Part shown: positions 1-9,190 of the stretch, one piece after another
Position numbering within the stretch: the first letter of the stretch is position 1
How the letters are laid out: each line of letters starts with the position of its first letter
Assembly (NCBI GenBank): GCA_035378955.1
Contig: DAOSUS010000018.1
Location: 1-55,801 of the forward strand
Source of the DNA: Candidatus Hydrogenedens sp.
Lineage (GTDB): Bacteria; Hydrogenedentota; Hydrogenedentia; Hydrogenedentales; Hydrogenedentaceae
DNA: 55,801 bases
Direction: 5' to 3'
Made by a program: the position numbers and the translations under genes
The notes under the pieces: generated by a model
What the model was told of the DNA's origin: nothing
The model's database searches: none
Seen by the model: the letters and a program-made list of their open reading frames with translations, nothing else

Positions 1-360
1 GAGGTAGTGCCGGATGTTAAGGCGGAGACTTTATTGAAGGAGATAGAGAAGAAGGTAAGGAGAGGGAGTATTATTTATACGGATCCATATAAAGCGTATG
101 ATACTTTAGTAATGCATCGGGACTATTTTAAGCACTTACGGATAGATAAGGGACAGCGGTTTTCCAATGGTCGGGTGTATATAAATGGAATAGAAGGTTT
201 TTGGAGTTATGCGAAGGAGCGCTTGATGAAGTTTCATGGGGTAAGTGTTCGATATTTTGAGTATTACCTGAAAGAGTTAGAATTTCGGTATAATCATCGG
301 AGTGAAGATTTATATACATTAATTTTAACCTCCATCCTATTAGTGGATTCAAATAGATAA
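1..360 (+). CDS. IS1595-family transposase, C-terminal part (5' end outside the window)
   Basis: The reading frame is open from base 1, so the gene begins upstream of the window. About 119 residues remain. They show the C-terminal half of an ISXO2/IS1595-type DDE transposase: a YTDPYKAYD segment around the second catalytic Asp, then NGIEGFWSYAKERL, which carries the conserved N-x-x-E-x-x-W/F-x-x-x-K/R block with the last acidic residue, and a C-terminal YNHR. It stops at TAA 358-360. The same protein, damaged, occurs on the other strand at 11,210-11,635, and the DNA of the two copies stays alike up to about base 331. I could not see whether the full gene is intact or find its terminal inverted repeats. 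Confidence 0.8.
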   Translation, partial: EVVPDVKAETLLKEIEKKVRRGSIIYTDPYKAYDTLVMHRDYFKHLRIDKGQRFSNGRVYINGIEGFWSYAKERLMKFHGVSVRYFEYYLKELEFRYNHRSEDLYTLILTSILLVDSNR

Positions 361-712
361 TCACCAAAGATTTTCTCTTTTTCATACTTTTCTATCCACC
401 CAAAAAAGGTATAAAATTCTCTACCCTATTACAAAATAAAATTCCCCCTATTCTAAGATCTCAGTTTAATAATTAATAAGTTTCATTAGATTTTGGCTCA
501 GTTTCGTAAGATTGGTTAATCTCTATTTCACCATAGAGATCTTATTTATTTCCCTCCAATCCCTCCAATTCGGAAATATAATCCAACTTTTTCTTTTCAT
601 TATTTTCAATAGAGAGATCTACTTCCCTTCATTCCTTTTGGGATTTCAGGATCAATAAAATAAGTTTTGCCTACAATTTTTATTTAAGTAGATGTCGGAA
701 AAATAGGGGTTA
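361..712. other. Gene-free AT-rich spacer
   Basis: Between the transposase stop and the stop codon of the converging methyltransferase there is no plausible reading frame. The DNA is strongly AT-rich and has several short pyrimidine runs. I see no clear terminator hairpin and no recognisable IS end. It may hold the degenerated right end of the insertion sequence, but this cannot be shown from one copy. Confidence 0.4.
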
Positions 713-1453
713 TTAATCTTTTTCCACGAAACTAAATAAACTACATTCGGAATCAATCCTTTTTTGAGCAATGTTAAAGTAATTTTCATCAATTTCAATT
801 CCTATAAAATTTCTATTAAAGCGTTTAGCAATAACACCCGTTGTACCAGAACCCATAAATGGATCAAGAATAGTATCTCCTTCTTTACTTCCAATTAAGA
901 TTATTCTTTCTAATAATTTTTCTGATTTCTCAGTAGGGTGAGGTGTTTTATGTCTTTCTGCAGGTATTTCCCACAAGTTTCGCATTTGTTTTCCATTACT
1001 AAATTTTACTGCCATTTCATAATTAAAATAGTATCTCTTTGATTTGCTAGCAACCCATATCAATTCAGTAGATGGTACAAAACGGTTTTTTTGCATTAAC
1101 GGTGGTGCATTAGGTTTAAACCAGATAATATCATTTATTATCCAAAGATTTAATTGCTTCAAAACTACACCAATAGATGGATGGTTGTGCAAAGTCCCCG
1201 AAATCCATATTGTTCCATCATCTTTTAAAACTCTTATACATTCTTTAATCCATTTTCTATTAAATTTATGGATATCTTCTATTTTATCCCATGTACCTTT
1301 ATCGCATTTAGCTATTCTCCCGCTCTTGCAAGTCAGATGATTTTCTCCTGATAGATTATAAGGAGGATCTGCAAAGATTAAATTTACACTCTTTGCTTCC
1401 AGTTGCTTGAGTATTTCAAATGCATCTCCCTTTAATAAACTAATATCAGACAT
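713..1453 (-). CDS. DNA adenine methyltransferase, beta class, of the AlwI-like R-M system
   Basis: A 246-residue S-adenosylmethionine-dependent DNA methyltransferase predicted to modify adenine N6. Motif IV DPPY is near the N-terminus (residues 29-32) and the SAM-binding DPFMGSG motif is near the C-terminus (about 197-203), the order of the beta class. The VDKGDWDK-like segment (here CDKGTWDK), the NRKWI helix and the WISG..HN strand resemble the DpnA/HinfI group, enzymes that modify GATC or GANTC. It is the third gene of a minus-strand operon and overlaps the preceding methyltransferase by 8 bases. Two different methyltransferases next to one nuclease are expected when the recognition site is asymmetric, because each strand needs its own enzyme. 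A GATC-containing target such as GGATC is an inference from the AlwI-like partner. Confidence 0.9.
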   Translation of the reverse strand: MSDISLLKGDAFEILKQLEAKSVNLIFADPPYNLSGENHLTCKSGRIAKCDKGTWDKIEDIHKFNRKWIKECIRVLKDDGTIWISGTLHNHPSIGVVLKQLNLWIINDIIWFKPNAPPLMQKNRFVPSTELIWVASKSKRYYFNYEMAVKFSNGKQMRNLWEIPAERHKTPHPTEKSEKLLERIILIGSKEGDTILDPFMGSGTTGVIAKRFNRNFIGIEIDENYFNIAQKRIDSECSLFSFVEKD

Positions 1454-2246
1454 TTTTAATCACCTCTTTTCCATATATTCTATCGTAAGCAATTTTATAA
1501 TATTTTTCATTTATTTCTATACCAATCCACTTTCTTTTAAATTTAGAGGCAACATATCCTGTTGTTCCAGTCCCAAAAAATGGATCAAGAACTATATCAC
1601 CTTCATCTGATGAAGCTAATATAATTAATTCAAGCAACTTTTCAGGTTTTTGAGTAGGATGTATTGCCCTATTATTTGTTCCTTTTATTCTTTCTTTTCC
1701 TTGAACAATGGGTAATTCAATAAAATCTACAAAATCTCTTAACTGTTTTGATTTTCCATCTTTTGTTTTATAAGGATTAAACTCTTTAACTTTCTCATAA
1801 TTGAATTTCCAATTACTAGCTTTAACAAACCAACAAACATATTCAGTAGAATGAGTAAATGTTCTTTTTGTTATATTGGGCATAGCATTTGACTTATACC
1901 AGGTTATTATGTTGTTTAATTTGAACCCAATTTTTTTTGCTATAAATATTACTTCTGCTATGTTATGATAATTACAAGAAACATATAAACTACCAGTAGA
2001 TTTTAAAATATTATAAACTTTGCTAATCCAATTCTCAGTAAAAACAAGATAATCTTCATAGTTCCATGTATCCCAATCTTCATTCATTTTATAAAATGGA
2101 CCGCCTGTTTTGTTATTGACTAAAGTTAATCTCTGTCCTGATAAATTATAAGGAGGATCCGCATATACTAAATTTATACTATCTTTGGGAATTATATTCT
2201 CCATTATTTGTATACAGTCACCTAAATATATATGGTTAACTTTCAT
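1446..2246 (-). CDS. DNA adenine methyltransferase, beta class, second enzyme of the AlwI-like R-M system
   Basis: A 266-residue N6-adenine methyltransferase with DPPY at residues 30-33 and the SAM-binding DPFFGTGTTG motif near residue 221, again the beta-class order. It is related to its downstream neighbour but clearly distinct: a longer central region (about 150-210, including an insert around FVDFIELPIVQGKERIKG) is the likely target-recognition part. It overlaps the upstream nuclease gene by 11 bases and the downstream methyltransferase by 8, so the three genes are almost certainly translated from one message. The likely role is to protect one strand of an asymmetric site while the neighbouring enzyme protects the other. 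Which strand each takes cannot be told from the sequence. Confidence 0.9.
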   Translation of the reverse strand: MKVNHIYLGDCIQIMENIIPKDSINLVYADPPYNLSGQRLTLVNNKTGGPFYKMNEDWDTWNYEDYLVFTENWISKVYNILKSTGSLYVSCNYHNIAEVIFIAKKIGFKLNNIITWYKSNAMPNITKRTFTHSTEYVCWFVKASNWKFNYEKVKEFNPYKTKDGKSKQLRDFVDFIELPIVQGKERIKGTNNRAIHPTQKPEKLLELIILASSDEGDIVLDPFFGTGTTGYVASKFKRKWIGIEINEKYYKIAYDRIYGKEVIKNV

Positions 2247-4047
2247 ATAATTTTATCACCTCATTCTGCCATCGTATTATACCTTCATTTATAAAATTAG
2301 CCCAATTAGAAAAACTAGACAAATTTTTTGTTTCGTTAATTATCATAGAATATAACTTGTATAAATCTTTATGTGAAAATCTTTTATCTTGTTTTACAAG
2401 ATTTAACAATGTTTCTAAGAGAACTGCAAATTGCTCTGTTGTCATTGGTACTATTTTTTGTGGTAATCCATTATATTCATATTTTACAGCGATCCAGAAT
2501 TGAGAATATGTATCAGTATGAATTTGTGGTGTAATAAAAATACAAAATATATCATTACTTTGATGTTGAACTTCGAAATCTCTTAAATGTCTCATTATTG
2601 GTTGCCCTTCTTGCACCCATTGTAATTTTGATGTATTTAATGTTACTTTACAAATTGCTTGGAATGTTGTATAGTAACATTCTATGTCTGGTTTGTTTCC
2701 AGGAGAGTGGGAAACAGGTTCTCCATCGTCATCTACTGGGTAGTTTGGCTTAATTGCAATCTCGTCGTTGATTATTTTTAATGTCTCTGTTATTAATTTC
2801 TCAAATTGTTCGGGTTCATACTTCTTTAACTTTTTAGAATCTCTCAAGGTTACTATTATTTCTTTAATTCTGTTTACGTCGCCCAATAATTTTATCTTCC
2901 TTAATCGTTCCTTTAACTCCAGATTAAAAGCCCTTAAACAAGAAATATGATTTTCCAGTTGATTTTTATTTAATATTTGAACATCTGTAAGCAAAACTTT
3001 TCGTTCGTTTTGAGTAATCTGTAAATTTTCTTTCTTTATCATTCCCATAATCATATCTGTAAGTGACTTAGCTATTTTTTCTAAATTCTTTTTCTTTTCC
3101 CATGGCAAGGTCGGCTTTGTAATATCAGATAGATGACTCAAGTAATCCGCTAAAGATTTGAATTTAAAAGCTTCTCCATTATACATCTCTAAAAGTTGTT
3201 CTATTTCAACTTTTCTTGAAGGTTCTATATCGATATTCCAATAATATCCTAAAGGATCCATCGAAACCTTAAAATATCTTGTAAGTCTAAAATATCTCAT
3301 TATGTTATCCCCATAATCAAACAGATTATTTATCTTTTTGTCTGGCATCTTTTTTGTTTCATAAAATTTCTTTGCGAAATTTAGAATATATCTATCTTTA
3401 TCTTTTTTATTTTTCTTTTCTCTGTATTCCAAAATTTTTTCGACATATTCATCTACTTGTTCGAAATTTATTAGAGTTGGGACAAAAATACTAAACTCAG
3501 TTTTATTTAAGCCTCCCTTTGTAGATCTTCTATTGAGTTTGTCAATCAGATGTATCACTGAAACAAATGGCATTATGTTAAAACCTTCTTTTTCTGAAAA
3601 ATCTTCACTCCAGGGGTTTGGGAATTGTAGTTTAAGTAAACTCTTGAAGAATATATAACCTATATCATAATTTCCTTCTAAGAACTTATTTCCCAATTCA
3701 GTAATTATTATTGGACCAAAACCTTCTCTTGCTATTGAAAAGCCAAGTTTATTTAATGGATTTACAGATTGTCTTCCCCTCATAGGTGGATCTTCGTATT
3801 TTTGAGAATAAAAAATTTCTTCCGCTTCTTTATATGAAATTTTTGTCTCTGCTTCTTCGTAATACTTTCTAAATTTTTGGGGAACATAAAGAGGCTTGTA
3901 TAATCGATTTTGTATTAATAAAACTTGATATTTTACTTGGTTATCTTTATTAAAATATTGTCCTTCTATATTTTTTAACACTCTTAAAAAATCCCGTAAT
4001 CTTTCAGGGTTTCTTACTGTTGTCGAGATTGACCAAGGTTTTTTCAT
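2236..4047 (-). CDS. AlwI/BspD6I-family type IIS restriction endonuclease with altered active site
   Basis: A 603-residue protein that starts like the AlwI family (MKKPWSISTTVRNPERLRDF) and has the family's C-terminal nuclease domain. AGGAG lies 7 bases before the ATG. Characterised relatives cut at an offset from asymmetric sites such as GGATC or GAGTC; BspD6I acts as a large nicking subunit. Aligned by eye with Nt.BspD6I, the metal-binding Asp456 corresponds to D454 (GNKPDIE), Glu482 to E480 and His489 to H487, with identical spacing. The position of Glu469, the E of the PD-(D/E)xK core, is K467 (motif CKVT instead of EVT). The codon is AAA, one G-to-A change from GAA. The rest of the frame is intact. 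The enzyme may therefore be inactive or altered, with the methyltransferases still working. First gene of the operon. Confidence 0.85.
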   Translation of the reverse strand: MKKPWSISTTVRNPERLRDFLRVLKNIEGQYFNKDNQVKYQVLLIQNRLYKPLYVPQKFRKYYEEAETKISYKEAEEIFYSQKYEDPPMRGRQSVNPLNKLGFSIAREGFGPIIITELGNKFLEGNYDIGYIFFKSLLKLQFPNPWSEDFSEKEGFNIMPFVSVIHLIDKLNRRSTKGGLNKTEFSIFVPTLINFEQVDEYVEKILEYREKKNKKDKDRYILNFAKKFYETKKMPDKKINNLFDYGDNIMRYFRLTRYFKVSMDPLGYYWNIDIEPSRKVEIEQLLEMYNGEAFKFKSLADYLSHLSDITKPTLPWEKKKNLEKIAKSLTDMIMGMIKKENLQITQNERKVLLTDVQILNKNQLENHISCLRAFNLELKERLRKIKLLGDVNRIKEIIVTLRDSKKLKKYEPEQFEKLITETLKIINDEIAIKPNYPVDDDGEPVSHSPGNKPDIECYYTTFQAICKVTLNTSKLQWVQEGQPIMRHLRDFEVQHQSNDIFCIFITPQIHTDTYSQFWIAVKYEYNGLPQKIVPMTTEQFAVLLETLLNLVKQDKRFSHKDLYKLYSMIINETKNLSSFSNWANFINEGIIRWQNEVIKLYES

Positions 4048-4312
4048 ACTATTTCTCCTATAACATAATTAGAAGCATTTAAAAGATTATATCTTCAACC
4101 GAGTATAGATTGGAAAATTATCCTTCTTCCTTCATAGAATCCCAAGATATAAGATAGATAAATACCCATTTTACGATGTTAGGATTAGAATTGAGTATCT
4201 TTATCTTATAATAAATATAAGCAAACTGTTAAACGACAGTTTCTTAATTCAATTTTATCTGGCAGATCAAAGATGCACAGCAATTCTCTTTTGGCAACTT
4301 ATAAAATGTTTA

Positions 4313-5416
4313 TTAGCCGATGTTTATATGTGGTAATATAGGTAAAGAAAGTTTTTGGATAATGGGGTTTTCTGGGTTGTAGCGGGGGATGATGATTTCT
4401 TGTTCTTTGCCAATCATTTGTCGGGCTATAAATAAGGCGGAGGGTGGATGTTTGTAACTTAATTCACGAAGGTAAGCCCACCAGTCTTTCTGATTGAGTT
4501 TTCGCCCTAAAAGTTGCTCTGAAATCGCAAGGTATTTTTCTGTATTCAATCCTTCATCCCATTCATCTTCCCATATTTGTCCATCGGCTATATGTTCTAT
4601 GCGTGTTTTTATCTCGTGGTATAATTCTTCCATGAGAGGTATTACTTGTTTTATGCGTTGGATAAACTTTTCCCATTCTGGGTCTGTTTGGCGAATGAGT
4701 TCCACAAGGAAAGGGATTTGTATTTCCAGTGGTTTTACTGTAATTTTGCCTGCATGTTCCGGTAGCAGGAATAAGTAATTAAATCCTATTTTCAGGAAAC
4801 TTTCCAGAGGCAAATTCCCGATGCATTCATTCCATTTGTTTTTGTATTCGGCATGTAGTATGAGTGCCTGGTCGTGATACCGAGGGACAGCCGGCAAGGG
4901 TTCGGGAAAGGCACTGTAATCGTATTCCAGAGCGGAAGCAATACGATAGGAACGGACTGCCAGTGGGATATTTTTCTTTGCCAGTTCTTTTTCGCCCTGT
5001 TCGAAAAATAAATCCTGCATGCGATGTCGAATTCGCAATAGTTCGTAGGCTTGTGATGCAGAAGTAAATTTTTCATGACAGACCGCGTTATCCGCTAATT
5101 CTAATAACAAATCTGAGGGTAATTGTGCGGGTCCTTTTTTATGCAGTTCTTTTTGAACATGCTCGCGAATATCTTTACGAGAGACTAATTCCAGAGCCTT
5201 TTTAAATAATGGGTTTTGTTCTTCCTCTTCTGTGGGTAATAGATAGGAGTATTTAATGGATTCTATATCTTCTGTAGAATCTTCGCGAAGTGGTGAATAA
5301 GGCAGGAATAAGAAACGGAAATTTACAATATCTCCATCGGTGATTGCTTTAGCTAAGGCTAAATCAATAATTTCTTGTTCAACAACTTTTTCTGAGGGGA
5401 GGTTTTTAGAAGCCAT
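4313..5416 (-). CDS. Conserved hypothetical protein, helical TPR-like, partner of the J-like protein
   Basis: A 367-residue soluble protein without signal peptide or membrane segment. I do not recognise a named family. Residues about 115-175 form helix pairs typical of tetratricopeptide-like folds: a segment around KFTSASQAYELLRIRHRM, then GEKELAKKNIPLAVRSYRIA, in which a unit accumulates and is passed to the next helix. The C-terminal half is mixed and has a WWAYLRELSYKHPP patch. The start codon lies 2 bases after the stop of the J-like gene, so the two are translationally linked and probably form a pair. A co-chaperone or assembly role is a guess from that pairing. Confidence 0.6.
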   Translation of the reverse strand: MASKNLPSEKVVEQEIIDLALAKAITDGDIVNFRFLFLPYSPLREDSTEDIESIKYSYLLPTEEEEQNPLFKKALELVSRKDIREHVQKELHKKGPAQLPSDLLLELADNAVCHEKFTSASQAYELLRIRHRMQDLFFEQGEKELAKKNIPLAVRSYRIASALEYDYSAFPEPLPAVPRYHDQALILHAEYKNKWNECIGNLPLESFLKIGFNYLFLLPEHAGKITVKPLEIQIPFLVELIRQTDPEWEKFIQRIKQVIPLMEELYHEIKTRIEHIADGQIWEDEWDEGLNTEKYLAISEQLLGRKLNQKDWWAYLRELSYKHPPSALFIARQMIGKEQEIIIPRYNPENPIIQKLSLPILPHINIG

Positions 5417-5418
5417 AA

Positions 5419-6006
5419 CTATATTTTACCTCCTTGTAAGATTTTTTCTGCGGTTTGTGTTCGTTCGGACCAATCAATATTGGGTTTGGTCACATCATAA
5501 TAAGGGAGTCGTTCATGAATTTGTGAATAAAGTTTTTGACGATAATGTCGTAGGACTCTGCTGGCATGTCGCTCATGGTGGGCATCCCAATTGCTGGTTT
5601 CAACGCATTCTTTATCGCGACCTGCCTCCAGAACTAATTCCTCCATGTATTTTGTCAGGAAATCGCGTAGAATGCGGTCATATTCACGGCGGAGTTGGTC
5701 TGCCTCTGGTGAGGAAGGGTCTTTTTCTCCTTTCTCACTCCATTGCTTTTCAAGTTGAATTACCTTCTTCCGATGTTCTACATACGCATTTCGTCGTTCT
5801 TCATCTCGGAGAATATAGAAAGCCGCATTTAATTTTGCCATAGTTAGTAAATACTGGTCTAATCGGTCGGGAGTAACCTCCGTGCTATGAATTTCTAAAA
5901 TTAAATCCTTCATCATCTTTTTGTAGTTTTTACGCACATCTCCCGTTTTACATTCTTCATCCAGTCCTAGGACTGAAAAATAATTTATATAGACATCTTC
6001 ATCCAT
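5419..6006 (-). CDS. J-like domain protein lacking the HPD motif
   Basis: A 195-residue protein whose first 80 residues follow the J-domain pattern. It has NYFSVLGLDEECKTGDVRKN (helix I and II starts), YKKMMKDLILEI (helix II), a loop, then LNAAFYILRDEERRNAY (helices III and IV, the usual AYxxLxDxxxRxxYD). The His-Pro-Asp tripeptide that stimulates Hsp70 ATPase is absent: the loop reads IHSTEVTPDRL. Such J-like proteins usually act as adaptors and do not activate Hsp70. The C-terminal half (about 85-195) is charged and helical, with no zinc motif. It follows cimA by 23 bases and precedes the TPR-like gene by 2 bases on the same strand. Confidence 0.6.
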   Translation of the reverse strand: MDEDVYINYFSVLGLDEECKTGDVRKNYKKMMKDLILEIHSTEVTPDRLDQYLLTMAKLNAAFYILRDEERRNAYVEHRKKVIQLEKQWSEKGEKDPSSPEADQLRREYDRILRDFLTKYMEELVLEAGRDKECVETSNWDAHHERHASRVLRHYRQKLYSQIHERLPYYDVTKPNIDWSERTQTAEKILQGGKI

Positions 6007-6029
6007 GGTCCATCCTTATCCAATTCATC

Positions 6030-7655
6030 TTATTGATGATTTGTTGTTTTGCGGCCGTTGTTTTCCTTGTTAGATTTATATAGTTTATAGTATATACTAT
6101 CAATCAGGGCGGTGAAAGATGCCGTGATGATATTTTCCGAAACACCGACAGTGCCCCATTGTTGTTTTTCATCACTGGATTCGATTAACACACGGGTTTT
6201 TGATTTTGTAGCCTTTTGACCGTTGAGTATGCGCACCTTGTAATCTTCGAGATGCACATTTTTAAGTTCAGGGAAGTAAGGTTCTAATGCTTTACGAATA
6301 GCATTGTTTAAGGCATCTACAGGACCATCTCCATTAGCAACTGTATGTGCCACGGAATTATCCGGGAGTTGGATTTTTACTGTGGCTTCTGACTCAGCAT
6401 GTCGGTCCATGGCCCATTGATTCACCCGTGTATGAAAGCTTAACACCTCAAAGGAAGGCTGATACAATCCCATCGCCTTTAATAATTCCAATTCAAAGGA
6501 AGCATCAGCCCCTTCAAATTCGTATCCTTCTGTTTCTAATGCCTTAATGCGTTGTAGCAATTTACGAAGCTGAGGGCTATCCTTATCAAGATGAATTCCC
6601 AATTCCTGGGCTTTTTGAATAAGGTTTGCCCGACCGGAAAGTTCGCTCACGGCAATATGGGTCAGATTCCCTATCCATTCAGGATTAATATGTTCATAAC
6701 TGGATTTCGTTTTTCGAACAGCGTCTGCATGCATTCCCGCTTTATGGGTAAAGGCATCTCTACCGACATAAGGGTCTGAATCTTTAGGTGTAACATTGGC
6801 AAGTTCGGCTATGAAATGTGAGGTATAGGTCAATTTTTTCATCTGCTCTTCGTTAATCACATCAAATCCCATCTTAAATTGCAGATTAGGGATTAATGTG
6901 CAAAGATTAGCGTTCCCTGTTCTTTCTCCATAACCATTAATGGTCCCCTGAACATGTCTTGCTCCTGCATAGACCGCTGCAAGACTATTGGCAACAGCAC
7001 AGCCGGTATCATTGTGGGTATGAATTCCTATAGGTGTATCGGGAAATTTTTCCACGACCTTTCGGGTAATTATTTCTACCTGTTGGGGTAGATGTCCACC
7101 GTTGGTATCGCATAGAACTAATAAATCGGCGCCATTATCTATAGCCACCTGCAATGTTTGTATTGCATATTCAGGATTTAAATCGTATCCATCAAAGAAA
7201 TGTTCCGCATCAAGAAAGACTTTTCTACCGTGCTTTTTAAGATAAGAAACAGATTCCTCGATAAGTTTTAGATTTTCTTCTAAAGAAACGCCTAAAACTT
7301 CTGTCGCATGAAGGGCAGAGGTTTTAGTAAAGATAGTTGTAATTTCTGTTTCTGCCCGAAGCAATGCGTTGATGTTGGGGTCTTCTGAAATATGCGATTT
7401 AGGATGTCGGGTACTTCCGAAAGCCACTATTTTTGTATGTTTTAAATTTAAACTTTTTGCTTTATTAAAAATCTGTTCCGCTTTCGGATTGGAAGCCGGT
7501 TGACCTGCCTCAATGTAATGCACGCCTAAATCATCTAATGCGAGGATGACACGAATCTGGTCATCCGTAGAAAATTTTATACCGGGTCCCTGAGCACCAT
7601 CCCGTAAAGTTGTATCATAGATTTCAACTTTTTCTTTTTGTGTGGGACTGTTCAT
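6030..7655 (-). CDS. cimA: (R)-citramalate synthase
   Basis: A 541-residue DRE-TIM metallolyase that condenses pyruvate with acetyl-CoA to (R)-citramalate, the first step of the pyruvate route to isoleucine. The catalytic DTTLRDGAQGPG motif sits at residues 14-25 and the metal-binding HTHND near residue 215, followed by NGYGERTGNANL. Residues about 410-525 form the LeuA-type regulatory domain, which in this family binds isoleucine. The HTHND context, the GAQ in the DRDG motif and the length favour CimA over isopropylmalate synthase. GGAG lies 7 bases before the ATG. apgM is 84 bases upstream on the same strand. No leader peptide or T-box was seen ahead of it. Confidence 0.9.
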   Translation of the reverse strand: MNSPTQKEKVEIYDTTLRDGAQGPGIKFSTDDQIRVILALDDLGVHYIEAGQPASNPKAEQIFNKAKSLNLKHTKIVAFGSTRHPKSHISEDPNINALLRAETEITTIFTKTSALHATEVLGVSLEENLKLIEESVSYLKKHGRKVFLDAEHFFDGYDLNPEYAIQTLQVAIDNGADLLVLCDTNGGHLPQQVEIITRKVVEKFPDTPIGIHTHNDTGCAVANSLAAVYAGARHVQGTINGYGERTGNANLCTLIPNLQFKMGFDVINEEQMKKLTYTSHFIAELANVTPKDSDPYVGRDAFTHKAGMHADAVRKTKSSYEHINPEWIGNLTHIAVSELSGRANLIQKAQELGIHLDKDSPQLRKLLQRIKALETEGYEFEGADASFELELLKAMGLYQPSFEVLSFHTRVNQWAMDRHAESEATVKIQLPDNSVAHTVANGDGPVDALNNAIRKALEPYFPELKNVHLEDYKVRILNGQKATKSKTRVLIESSDEKQQWGTVGVSENIITASFTALIDSIYYKLYKSNKENNGRKTTNHQ

Positions 7656-7739
7656 GTTTCATCTCCAATAAATTAAAGTTTATATATTATATATGAAATA
7701 GATAAGGTAAGGATTCTTTGTTCCGGGGAGTAAAATAAA

Positions 7740-8972
7740 TTAGCTTCCTATGTAGAAGGGTTCCCCCATAAGAAAATGGCGAATGAGTTCATGAGCCTCC
7801 GGATAATAGATACCCGTTTTTTTTGCAGATGATTCATGGTATTCCGTAATACCAGAAACTTCAATATCGGCACCACACATCGCAAACGGGACTGCACCCT
7901 GAGCATGGGTTCGTGTGGAAAGAGCGGTAACATGGTCCGGGGCAACAAATAAACGGATACTTTCGTTAGACTGTTTAATAAACTCTAAAGCAGGACGAAC
8001 AATTTTCTCATCGAAATCTTCAATGGCTTTGATTTTCAATTTTAAATCGCCTTGATGAGCCGATTCATCCGGTGCTTCTACATGCACAAGAGCGAAATCT
8101 ACACGAGTCAGGGCAGATAAAGCTGTTTCGATTTTCCCTTGATAATTTGTATCAATCCAGCCTGTTGCTCCCGGCACATCAATAGACTCCAATCCTGCGG
8201 AAATGCCAATCCCTTTTACAAGGTCAACTGCAGAGATAACCACACCATTAAGATTAAATTTTTCCTGATAGGATTGTATTTGAGGTGTTCTTCCCTGCCC
8301 CCATAGCCAGAACGAATTGGGTTCAGGTTTTCCTTGTTTAACTCGTTCCTTAGCAACGGTATGTTGGGGAAGCAGTTTTTGTGAGGACAACATTATAGAG
8401 CGGATTAACTTTTCTGCGGCACCGCAAGGCATGTAATTTTCCCATGCTTGACCTGTAATATCATGAGGAGGGGTGCAGTTTGTTTGTTCTAAATCTTCCA
8501 CCGAATAAGTGCTGTTTGCATTTATCACTGCCAGATGACGATAACTAACGCCCGGATAGAAACGAACAGGATACTCTTTCTCTAATTCTTTACCAATATC
8601 CTTTATTAATAAAGAAGCATCCTCTGTTGGGATATGCCCTGAGGTGAAGTCATGCATTTTCCCGTCCTGTAAAGAGACGATATTGCAACGGAAGGCGACC
8701 TGCGAGGATGTAAGTCGAATTCCCTGTCGTGCGGCTTCCAGCGGTGCACGACCTGTAAAGCAGGTTCGAGGATTAAATCCGAAAAGTGAAAGATTTCCTA
8801 TATCGCTACCCGGAGGCATTCCTTCTGGAATGGGACAAAAAAGCCCAACGATACCCCGTTGAGCAACTTCATCCATTGCTGGGGTTTTAGCAACCTCTAA
8901 TGGCGTCTTTCCGTCCAGTTCCGGAATAGGAAAATCCGCCATTCCATCTCCTACAAGAATGAGATATTTCAA
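7740..8972 (-). CDS. apgM: 2,3-bisphosphoglycerate-independent phosphoglycerate mutase, archaeal type
   Basis: Interconverts 3- and 2-phosphoglycerate in glycolysis and gluconeogenesis. It belongs to the alkaline-phosphatase superfamily. With a TTG start at 8972 the protein begins MKYLILVGDGMADFP as in the family, with the metal-binding Asp in GDGM and the catalytic Ser56 in PPGSDIGN. C-terminal metal ligands are in VEAPDESAHQGD and APDHVTALSTRTHAQG. The reading frame is open back to another TTG at 9002. However, an AAGGA sequence lies 6 bases before the TTG at 8972, and the extra ten residues have no family counterpart, so the shorter form is preferred. Length (410 residues) is normal for ApgM. 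It leads the minus-strand run into cimA. Confidence 0.9.
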   Translation of the reverse strand: MKYLILVGDGMADFPIPELDGKTPLEVAKTPAMDEVAQRGIVGLFCPIPEGMPPGSDIGNLSLFGFNPRTCFTGRAPLEAARQGIRLTSSQVAFRCNIVSLQDGKMHDFTSGHIPTEDASLLIKDIGKELEKEYPVRFYPGVSYRHLAVINANSTYSVEDLEQTNCTPPHDITGQAWENYMPCGAAEKLIRSIMLSSQKLLPQHTVAKERVKQGKPEPNSFWLWGQGRTPQIQSYQEKFNLNGVVISAVDLVKGIGISAGLESIDVPGATGWIDTNYQGKIETALSALTRVDFALVHVEAPDESAHQGDLKLKIKAIEDFDEKIVRPALEFIKQSNESIRLFVAPDHVTALSTRTHAQGAVPFAMCGADIEVSGITEYHESSAKKTGIYYPEAHELIRHFLMGEPFYIGS

Positions 8973-9190
8973 ATACACTTCCTTTTTAAAACATGAATTC
9001 AATAAAGAATATAAAATTACAAAAAATCAAAATATTTTGTGTAATATTTTAACTCTTATTATATAAATGTTTCAATGTAATAAATTATTTCCAGCAATGA
9101 TAAATATGTTCATATACCATAATTTAATCTAACTTTATGAAAAATTGTATTTTAAGAAAAGGATTGCCTGTATGAAAAAAAAAGGAAATA

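Noticed and set aside
5340..5843. Long plus-strand frame (167 residues) opposite the J-like gene
   Set aside because: It has no family pattern and is the antisense shadow of 5419-6006, whose J-like pattern and spacing are much better support.
9171..9190. A9 run before the excisionase remnant as a slippage site
   Set aside because: It lies outside any convincing gene, so there is nothing for slippage to regulate.
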